Made by a program: the position numbers and the translations under genes
Notes under the pieces: generated by a model
Seen by the model: the letters and a program-made list of their open reading frames with translations, nothing else
Databases searched by the model: none
What the model was told of the DNA's origin: nothing
DNA from: Clostridium tepidum
GTDB lineage: Bacteria > Bacillota > Clostridia > Clostridiales > Clostridiaceae
Reading direction: 5' to 3'
Assembly: GCF_002008345.1 (NCBI RefSeq)
Contig: NZ_MRAE01000010.1
Location: 1 to 64,000, forward strand
Length of the DNA: 64,000 bases
Shown here: positions 27,234 to 35,416 of the stretch, piece after piece
Position numbering within the stretch: position 1 is the stretch's first letter
Layout of the letters: each line of letters begins with the position of its first letter

Positions 27234-28262
27234 ATGGGTTTTAAGATTAAAAAAGAAAATTTTGATAGTATTTTAAAAAATTTAAAAAAAGATTTTAAAG
27301 TTTATGCACCAGCCACTTTAGAAGGAAAGGGTACATTTTCAGATACAGATTCTATAAGATATAAAGAAATATCATCTGTGGAAGAAATAAATTTTAAAGA
27401 AAAATCTAATTTTTCGTTTAAAGAAGTTATATTACCAATAACCCAAACATTATTTTATTTTACAGAGGATAATTGGATTGAGCCTAAAACAGATAAGGGA
27501 AATATACTTATATTTTTAAGAAGTTGTGATCTACATGGTTTAAAGCGTATAGATGATATATATTTTAAAAATGGATATGAGGATCCTTATTATAAAGCTA
27601 TAAGAGAAAGAGTTAAATTTGTTGTTATGGGATGTAGTGAAAGCTTTGAAAATTGTTTTTGTGTTTCCATGGGAACTAATAAATCAGAAAATTATAATTT
27701 AGGAATAAATATAGATAAAGAAAATGTGCATATAGATATTAAAGATAATTCTTTAGAAAAATATTTTAATGAAGTACAAATAGAAGAAAAAATTGAAGTA
27801 GAACCAAAGTATGTTAAAGAAAATAAAGTTAAAGTAAATGTATCAAATAAAATAAGCTTAGATAAAATAGTTAACTTAGATTTTTGGAATGAATATTCCG
27901 AGAGATGCATAGCCTGTGGAAGATGTAATTTTGTATGTCCAACTTGCACTTGCTTTACTATGCAAGATATATTCTACAAAGATAATGCTAAAGCAGGAGA
28001 GAGAAGAAGGGTATGGGCTTCTTGTCAAATTGATGGATATACTAATATGGCAGGAGGTCACGGATTTAGAATAGATAAAGGACAAAGAATGAGATTTAAA
28101 GTTATGCACAAGATAAATGACTATAAAAAGAGATTTGGATATCATATGTGTGTTGGATGTGGAAGATGTGATGATATCTGTCCAGAATATATATCTTTCT
28201 CAAATTGTGTAAATAAACTTTCAAACTTAGCAGAAGAGGTGAATTGTAATGATTGCAAATAA
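27234..28262 (+). CDS. asrA: Anaerobic sulfite reductase subunit A
   Basis: This iron-sulfur electron-transfer subunit of the dissimilatory-type AsrABC complex passes electrons towards the siroheme subunit. Two [4Fe-4S] motifs lie in the C-terminal half, CIACGRCNFVCPTCTC and CVGCGRCDDICPEY. The N-terminal half matches the AsrA/hydrogenase beta-type domain (IFLRSCDLHGLKRIDDIYF). The length of 342 aa is normal. SD GAGGTG precedes the ATG. The gene overlaps asrB by 14 bp, indicating coupled translation. Confidence 0.96.
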   Translation: MGFKIKKENFDSILKNLKKDFKVYAPATLEGKGTFSDTDSIRYKEISSVEEINFKEKSNFSFKEVILPITQTLFYFTEDNWIEPKTDKGNILIFLRSCDLHGLKRIDDIYFKNGYEDPYYKAIRERVKFVVMGCSESFENCFCVSMGTNKSENYNLGINIDKENVHIDIKDNSLEKYFNEVQIEEKIEVEPKYVKENKVKVNVSNKISLDKIVNLDFWNEYSERCIACGRCNFVCPTCTCFTMQDIFYKDNAKAGERRRVWASCQIDGYTNMAGGHGFRIDKGQRMRFKVMHKINDYKKRFGYHMCVGCGRCDDICPEYISFSNCVNKLSNLAEEVNCNDCK

Positions 28263-29046
28263 TGTATATATGCCTTTTAAATCTGAAATATTAGATATAA
28301 AAAAACACACAGATATAGAATATACTTTTAGAATGTCTTATGAAGGAGAAGTAAAACCTGGACAATTTTTTGAAGTATCTTTACCTAAATATGGAGAGGC
28401 TCCTATATCTGTGTGTGAAATAGGAGAAGGATATATAGATTTAACTATAAGAAGAGTAGGGATAGTTACAGATGAAATTTATAATTATAATATTGGACAA
28501 AGTTTATTTTTAAGAGGACCTTACGGTAATGGGTTTCACTTAGAAAATTATAAAAATAAGGAAATAGTTGTAGTAGCAGGTGGTACAGGATTAGCACCAG
28601 TTAAGGGAATAATGGATTATTTCTCAAAAAATCCAGATGAATGTAAAGAATTTAATCTTATAGTAGGATTTAAAAGTATAAATAATGTACTATTTAAGGA
28701 AGATTTAGAAAGATGGAAGAAAAATATTAATGTAATTGTTACATTAGATGTGGCAGAAGAAGGTTATAAGGGAAATACAGGGCTTGTAACTAAATATATC
28801 CCAGAATTAAATATAAAAGATAAAGAAAATGTGCAAGTTGTAGTAGTGGGACCTCCTATAATGATGAAATTTGCAGTAGCAGAATTTTTAAAATTGGGAA
28901 TAAAAGAAGATAATATTTGGATATCTCAAGAAAGAAAAATGTGTTGTGGACTTGGAAAATGTGGTCATTGTAAAATAGACGATACCTATATTTGTCTAGA
29001 TGGACCAGTTTTTAATTATATAAAGGGAAAAACTCTTATAGATTAG
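28249..29046 (+). CDS. asrB: Anaerobic sulfite reductase subunit B
   Basis: This FAD- and NAD(P)H-binding subunit of the ferredoxin reductase fold is 265 aa long. The flavin site is suggested by LRGPYGNGFHL, the nucleotide site by VVVAGGTGLAPVKGIM, and a C-terminal cysteine cluster CCGLGKCGHCKIDDTYIC should bind a [2Fe-2S] centre. It feeds electrons from NADH to AsrA and AsrC. It starts inside the end of asrA, with SD GAGGTG, and ends 12 bp before asrC. Confidence 0.96.
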   Translation: MIANNVYMPFKSEILDIKKHTDIEYTFRMSYEGEVKPGQFFEVSLPKYGEAPISVCEIGEGYIDLTIRRVGIVTDEIYNYNIGQSLFLRGPYGNGFHLENYKNKEIVVVAGGTGLAPVKGIMDYFSKNPDECKEFNLIVGFKSINNVLFKEDLERWKKNINVIVTLDVAEEGYKGNTGLVTKYIPELNIKDKENVQVVVVGPPIMMKFAVAEFLKLGIKEDNIWISQERKMCCGLGKCGHCKIDDTYICLDGPVFNYIKGKTLID

Positions 29047-29058
29047 GGAGGATTTTAA

Positions 29059-30024
29059 ATGGATATTAATACTAAAGCTATAAAAAAGAATGCATTTAGA
29101 GTTACAAAACATAGAGGTAAAACAGCTTTAAGAGTAAGAGTTCCTGGAGGGGATCTACCAGTAAAATATTTTGTAATATTAGCTAAAATAGCTGAACAAT
29201 ATGGTAATGGAAAGGTTCATGTAACTACAAGACAAGGATTTGAAATTCCAGATTTAGATTTTAATAAAATGGATGAAATAAATGAGTTAATACAACCGGT
29301 TATAGAAGGGTTAAATATAAATCAATATGAAGTAGGAAAAGGATATTCAGCAGCTGGAACTAGGAACGTAACTTCTTGTATAGGAAATGAAGTCTGTCCC
29401 TTTGCTAATTATAATACTGCAAAATTTGCTAAAAGAATAGAAAAGGCTATATTTCCTAATGATTATCATGTAAAAGTGGCTCTTACAGGATGTCCAAATG
29501 ATTGTATAAAAGCTAGAATGCATGATTTTGGAATACTAGGAATGACAGAACCTCAATATGATAAGTACAGATGTGTAGGATGCCAAGCCTGTGTTAACAA
29601 TTGTAAAAAAAGAGCCACAGGAGCTTTAAGGTTTGAAAATTTTAAAGTTATAAGGGATCATGAAAAATGTATAGGATGTGGAGAGTGTGTAAGTAAATGT
29701 CCAACGGGAGCATGGACTCGTAGCAAAGAAAAATATTATAAATTAGTTATAATGGGAAGAACAGGCAAGAAAAATCCTAGACTAGCGGAAGATTTTATAA
29801 AATGGGCAGATGAAGATAGTATAGTAAAAATAATAGTAAATACTTACGATTATATACATGAATATATAGATAAATATGCTCCAGGAGGAAAAGAACATAT
29901 AGGATATATAGTAGATAGAACAGGATATCAAGAATTTAAAAAATGGGCATTAAAAGATGTAAATTTAAAAGAAAAAGCAGAGTTAGCTAAAAATATAAAT
30001 TGGGGTGGAATAAAATATAAATAG
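29059..30024 (+). CDS. asrC: Anaerobic sulfite reductase subunit C (siroheme)
   Basis: This catalytic subunit reduces sulfite to sulfide on siroheme. The siroheme/[4Fe-4S] ligands lie in CIGNEVCPFANYNTAKFA and LTGCPNDCIKARMHDFG. A ferredoxin-like domain with CVGCQACVNNCKK and CIGCGECVSKCPTGAW is inserted after it. The length of 321 aa is typical. SD GGGAGG precedes the ATG. The siroheme cofactor can come from the precorrin-2 dehydrogenase branch at the left end of the window. The sequence around its stop codon is duplicated 64 bp downstream. Confidence 0.96.
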   Translation: MDINTKAIKKNAFRVTKHRGKTALRVRVPGGDLPVKYFVILAKIAEQYGNGKVHVTTRQGFEIPDLDFNKMDEINELIQPVIEGLNINQYEVGKGYSAAGTRNVTSCIGNEVCPFANYNTAKFAKRIEKAIFPNDYHVKVALTGCPNDCIKARMHDFGILGMTEPQYDKYRCVGCQACVNNCKKRATGALRFENFKVIRDHEKCIGCGECVSKCPTGAWTRSKEKYYKLVIMGRTGKKNPRLAEDFIKWADEDSIVKIIVNTYDYIHEYIDKYAPGGKEHIGYIVDRTGYQEFKKWALKDVNLKEKAELAKNINWGGIKYK

Positions 30025-30097
30025 AATTAGATTGTGCTTATCATATTTTCTACAAGACCTAAATTTTTGTGGAATAAAGCATAAATAGAATTAGATT
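30005..30097. repeat. 29-bp direct repeat at the asrC 3' end, period 64 bp
   Basis: Copies at 30005-30033 and 30069-30097 (gtggaataaa(a/g)(t/c)ataaatag...) differ at two positions. The first covers the last codons and stop of asrC. Confidence 0.8.
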
Positions 30098-30730
30098 ATT
30101 ATAGTTACATTATATATTTCTTTTACAGGTAAAGCATATGGACAATTAAATGTGTGCACATTTGTGTATGAACTAGTATAAAAATTTTAAATTAATTAAT
30201 ATATGAAGCAAAATTTATTATTTTGAATTTCCAACAATATGATTATTATATGTAAAAATATACAATTTAGTAGTATAATATAAGAAAAAAGCTTTATAAA
30301 CAGAGTTCTTAACTTTAAAGGGAGTTTTTGCTCTCTTAAAGTTTATTAAAAGAGTTATTTGAATCTATGCAATTAGAGCCTGTTTTATTTTCCTAAATTT
30401 AATTAACAGAATTCTTAGAATAAGCACTAATTAAATGTAGTTATTTTTTAGAAGAAGTAATCATCAAATATAAATATGATTTTAGAGATTTTTAATCATT
30501 TCAAAGTTTAGAAATTAAATAATTAAAATCTATGTTCATTTTATAATTATGTTAAAGTTTAGGAATTGAGCATTGTCATTATAGCAATTAAAATATATAT
30601 TTAATTTATAATTATGTTAAAGTTTAAAAATGGGTATTTTAGGACAAGCATATTATTATTTTTAAAAATTTTATTATTAAAATTTATAGATTTTATATAA
30701 GTTAATAAGGTTTAAAATGGAGGGGTTTAT
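30025..30730. other. Long intergenic region after asrC
   Basis: No gene was found in 706 bp. It contains the copy of the asrC end, an imperfect stem-loop around 30311-30343 (aactttaa.agggag / ctctcttaaagtt, possibly the asr terminator), and the 41-bp direct repeat at 30521-30626. Short AT-rich ORFs here have no SD and no recognisable content. Confidence 0.55.
30521..30626. repeat. 41-bp direct repeat, period 65 bp
   Basis: Copies at 30521-30561 and 30586-30626 begin aattaaaat and share an identical 21-bp 3' part that ends ttaaagttta. A third aaagttta with similar flanks occurs at 30503. Confidence 0.75.
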
Positions 30731-31753
30731 ATGAAAAAAATACCTGTAAGAGAAGCGGTAGGTTCTGTGTTGTGTCATGATATAACTCAAATAATTCCAG
30801 GTAAAATAAAGGATAGAGCTTTTAAAAAGGGGCATATAATTAGAGAAGAGGATATACCTGTGTTGTTATCTTTAGGAAAAGACCACATATACATATGGAA
30901 GAAAAAAGAAGGGTATTTACATGAAAATGAGGCGGCAGAAAGACTTAAGAATTTATCAGCAGGTGAAGGATTAGATTTTTCTGAAGTAAAAGAAGGAAAA
31001 ATAAATTTTATTGCAAACAGAGATGGAATTTTAAAAATAGATAAAAAACTTTTAATGCAATTAAACTTAATAGATGAAATTATGTTAGCTACAAGACACA
31101 ATAATATTCCAGTTAAAAAAGGGGAACAAGTAGCTGGTACAAGAGTAATCCCACTTGTTATTGATGAAAAGAAAATATTACAAGCAGAAAAATTAACTGA
31201 AGGTAAAAAAATAATAAGTATTAAACCTTATAAAAAACTAAAAGTAGGATTAATTGTTACAGGAAATGAAGTTTATTATGGAAGAATAAAGGATGCTTTT
31301 ACACCAGTAATAGAAAAAAAATTATCTAAATTTAATTGCGAAATAATAGATAAAACTATATTATCAGATAATCCTGAAATCATAACTGAAACCATAAAAA
31401 ATTATATAAATAAGGGAGCAGAGCTTATACTTTGTACTGGTGGCATGTCTGTAGATCCTGATGATACTACTCCTACAGCAATTAAAAATACTGGTGGAGA
31501 AATAATATCTTATGGAGCACCAGTACTTCCAGGAGCAATGTTTTTAGTTGCATATAAAAATAATATTCCTATTTTAGGATTGCCAGGTTGTGTAATGTAT
31601 TCTAAAACAACTGTTTTTGATCTAGTTCTTCCAAGAGTATTTGCAGGAGAAAGAGTAACAAAAGAAGAATTAGCAGCCTATGGACATGGAGGATTTTGTA
31701 CAGGATGTGAAGTCTGTACGTATCCTAATTGTGGTTTCGGCAAAGGATGGTAA
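30731..31753 (+). CDS. Molybdopterin-binding-domain protein (MoeA/CinA-like)
   Basis: This is a 340-aa protein with a MoCF-type molybdopterin-binding domain in the second half (GLIVTGNEVYYGRIKDAF, LCTGGMSVDPDDTTPTAIKN, LPGAMFLVAYKNNIPILGLP). The N-terminal half resembles proteins annotated simply as molybdopterin-binding, not full-length MoeA. The C-terminus is unusual: FCTGCEVCTYPNCGFGKGW carries four cysteines and could bind a metal or iron-sulfur centre. SD GGAGGGG precedes the ATG. It stands alone, so its target molybdoenzyme cannot be deduced. Confidence 0.87.
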   Translation: MKKIPVREAVGSVLCHDITQIIPGKIKDRAFKKGHIIREEDIPVLLSLGKDHIYIWKKKEGYLHENEAAERLKNLSAGEGLDFSEVKEGKINFIANRDGILKIDKKLLMQLNLIDEIMLATRHNNIPVKKGEQVAGTRVIPLVIDEKKILQAEKLTEGKKIISIKPYKKLKVGLIVTGNEVYYGRIKDAFTPVIEKKLSKFNCEIIDKTILSDNPEIITETIKNYINKGAELILCTGGMSVDPDDTTPTAIKNTGGEIISYGAPVLPGAMFLVAYKNNIPILGLPGCVMYSKTTVFDLVLPRVFAGERVTKEELAAYGHGGFCTGCEVCTYPNCGFGKGW

Positions 31754-31790
31754 TAAAGAGTTTATAAACTTTAAAATTTATATATTTAAA

Positions 31791-31826
31791 AATGAGTATG
31801 CCTTAAAAAATTCAGGCATACTCATT
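31791..31826. terminator. Bidirectional stem-loop between convergent genes
   Basis: A perfect 13-bp inverted repeat aatgagtatgcct (31791-31803) / aggcatactcatt (31814-31826) has a 10-base loop with A/T-rich flanks on both sides. It lies between the converging molybdopterin-binding gene and the leftward membrane-protein gene and probably terminates both. Confidence 0.75.
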
Positions 31827-31860
31827 TGGTATTTAAAATTATTATAGTAAAAAATATATT

Positions 31861-32220
31861 TTATGAGATTAAATTTTTTATTAATAGCACTGCAATTATG
31901 TTTAAAAAAATATAAAAAGGCATAAAAGCTAATATTGAAATATTAAAAAAAAATATCATTGTGAAAAACAAAGCAAAAACTAATAAAATTAATTCAACCA
32001 ATAAATTAATTTTTAGTATTCCAGAAACAAAACCTAGAATAAGGCATATTATTGGATATCCCAAAAATAGCAGTGACAAAAGTGAAGACCTATTTATACC
32101 ATTATTTAAAATTGATATAATGCATATTGGTACAATTAAAAAAATAAATGAGATAATTAAAAAAATACTATCCTTAGGAGCGGTCAGATAGGGATTTATA
32201 ATTCCTGAAAAATTCGGCAT
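31861..32220 (-). pseudogene. Membrane protein, N-terminus probably cut by the island
   Basis: The leftward 119-codon frame has four hydrophobic segments (for example FLIISFIFLIVPICIISIL and INLLVELILLVFALFFTMI), and I do not recognise it. Its first 15 or so codons run into the recombinase terminator and the GC-richer island DNA. No SD precedes the ATG at 32220, and the AT-rich host-like composition begins only around codon 16. The genuine 5' end was therefore probably lost when the island inserted. A truncated gene is my reading; a native gene starting downstream is possible. Confidence 0.5.
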
Positions 32221-32250
32221 AGTCGTAGATTTGCGGCTATGCCGTTTTTT
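32215..32250 (-). terminator. Terminator of the recombinase gene
   Basis: The 8-bp stem CGGCATAG (32215-32222) / CTATGCCG (32237-32244) has T-rich tails on both strands (TTTTTT at 32245-32250 on the top strand and AATTTTT on the bottom strand), so it can work in both directions. It marks the left edge of island-type DNA. Confidence 0.8.
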
Positions 32251-32253
32251 CGT

Positions 32254-33963
<1,710 letters not shown>

Positions 33964-34167
33964 CTACCTTGAAGAAGTCGAGTTGATTTCCGTGGGTTTA
34001 TATGAACTATCTGATAACTTTGAAAGGCTTTTTGCGTTTACCGTAATCAGTCGTTTCAGCTTGGAATATGCACTTTCCTTTGCTGAATCACTTACTCGTG
34101 ATTCCACCACATAGACCGTACCTCCGATATCGGATTTGGTTGTGCGGCTGTTACTTTGATTCTCCAT
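33964..34167 (-). CDS. Small TnpW-like element-encoded protein
   Basis: This 67-aa product starts at the Met of MENQSNSRTTKSDIGGTVYV. It has SD AGGAGGTCACG just upstream, making the ATG at 34167 better than the one opening the frame at 34206. The block IGGTVYVVESRVSDSAKESA followed by KLKRLI resembles the short proteins encoded next to TnpX-like recombinases in Firmicute elements, sometimes labelled TnpW. Their function is uncertain. It lies directly upstream of the recombinase gene in the same orientation and probably shares its transcript. Confidence 0.65.
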   Translation of the reverse strand: MENQSNSRTTKSDIGGTVYVVESRVSDSAKESAYSKLKRLITVNAKSLSKLSDSSYKPTEINSTSSR

Positions 34168-34242
34168 ATCGTGACCTCCTGTCCGATGTTTTGAAGGAAC
34201 TGGCACTGAGCTGAATTGATGACTCAGTGCCTAATCCATTAT

Positions 34243-35142
34243 TTAAGCTTTTATTTGTAATATTTTCAGAGCATCCGGTTGAATTAGCTTCCCATCCAAT
34301 CTCTCGTAAGCAGAAAAGCCAATTTGTCCTTGCAATGCATATAACTCACTTAATTTTTTTATTGTTATTGGTTGACGCTCAATCAGCCAGTAATAAGATA
34401 AATCTCCGAATACTATGCTTTTTGCTCCTGCTGATACTGTAGGCATATATGGAGAGGTAACTACAGGATTTCCGAAGATGGTGTTATCTGAAGAATTCCA
34501 CAGATAACTGCCGCTTGTATCCTTAAGGGTTCTAAGAAGCATGGCTGTATTATCGTGCATGATAAACACAGCGTTATTGCGGTATTTATCTTTTAATGAA
34601 AAATACAGAGAGATAATCTCGTCAAAAGAGATGGTAGCACTATCTGCTGTAGTTACATCTGCATCTGTTGTAAGGATACCTGTTGGCTGTGTTGTGCCAT
34701 TTCCATTAAGCAATGCATTTTCCTCAGCCTTGCCAAAACGCTTCGCAAAATCACCCATCAGATATTTTTCAAGATTAAAGTTCATATCGGTGACAAATGA
34801 GCGGTTTAGTTTGACAAGAGATGCCAGCTTGTATGATTTCACTAGAAACTGTGTAAATGTATCGGCGCTTTCGGGGATTGGATCTCCGTCTTCAACCCAA
34901 TCTGCTGTACCCGTTGAGGATACCGCTTGAATTTTACCTTCTGCAGAAGATAGATTGATAACAGTAGCAAATCTGCGGAATATATTCTCCTTGGATAGAG
35001 CAGTGTTAAAGCCTTCTCTGAACTCATCTGGTGCGACATAGGCTCCTACATTATCAAAGCCCTCGCTTAGATTTTGATTGTTTTCTTCTTTTCCTTTCAT
35101 AACATTCCAAAACGCTCTATTATAAGTTGTTGATGTTGCCAT
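34243..35142 (-). CDS. HK97-family phage major capsid protein
   Basis: The 299-aa product matches the mature part of HK97-type capsid proteins: EGFDNVGAYVAPDEFREGF at the N-terminal arm, SSTGTADWVEDGDPIPESA, ALLNGNGTTQPTGILT, and the C-terminal FGNPVVTSPYMP and AKSIVFGDLSYYWLIERQPI. The length is close to a processed HK97 capsid (about 280 aa). It lacks an obvious N-terminal scaffolding (delta) region, and no protease, portal or terminase lies nearby. SD AGGAGG precedes the ATG. Gene order primase-capsid-recombinase on one strand suggests a satellite-like element. Function as a real capsid is inferred. Confidence 0.93.
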   Translation of the reverse strand: MATSTTYNRAFWNVMKGKEENNQNLSEGFDNVGAYVAPDEFREGFNTALSKENIFRRFATVINLSSAEGKIQAVSSTGTADWVEDGDPIPESADTFTQFLVKSYKLASLVKLNRSFVTDMNFNLEKYLMGDFAKRFGKAEENALLNGNGTTQPTGILTTDADVTTADSATISFDEIISLYFSLKDKYRNNAVFIMHDNTAMLLRTLKDTSGSYLWNSSDNTIFGNPVVTSPYMPTVSAGAKSIVFGDLSYYWLIERQPITIKKLSELYALQGQIGFSAYERLDGKLIQPDALKILQIKA

Positions 35143-35416
35143 AATTGTTTACCTCCTAAATTAAAATGGATTGTAGGGTATATACCTCGTTTGAAACCGC
35201 GTTTTTTTACGCGTTGCCCCACGCCCGTTGTCCAGATGAAAAGGTGTGGAGATTTGAACTCCCCTAGGGGGTAGGTATTAACACATGGACTTGTATCCAG
35301 TGGTTTCAGTGGTTTTAAGCTTTGTAGCAAGATGTAGCAGGTAAAAACTAAACTCTCTATACGAGAGCGATTTTTTATATAACCTGTTTTTCTTGCTACA
35401 AGCTGCTACACTGTGT
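35143..35416. other. Intercistronic control or origin-like region between capsid and primase
   Basis: The 274 bp contain no gene I can support. The left part carries a 10-bp palindrome cccctagggg and a T-arm-like ggagttcaaatctcc read on the bottom strand. The right part holds four tgtagca boxes and a small hairpin (listed separately). Confidence 0.55.
35322..35411. repeat. Four tgtagca boxes flanking a hairpin (iteron-like)
   Basis: Boxes ttgtagcaag (35322-35331) and atgtagcagg (35332-35341) are mirrored by cttgctacaa (35392-35401) and gctgctacac (35402-35411). Between them, CTCTC-TATAC-GAGAG (35353-35367) with a T-run can form a hairpin. This layout next to a replication primase resembles an origin or an operator; which one is not known. 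Confidence 0.6.

Noticed and set aside
35240-35300. tRNA- or tmRNA-like T-arm (ggag-ttcaaat-ctcc) on the bottom strand
   Set aside because: Only the T-arm resembles tRNA. No matching acceptor, D or anticodon arms could be found within the required distance, and no CCA or discriminator context fits. A tRNA-derived att fragment remains possible but unsupported.
35097-35330. 77-codon leftward ORF between capsid and primase
   Set aside because: It overlaps the capsid start in another frame, has no SD, and runs through palindromic and T-arm-like sequence. It is probably a chance frame.
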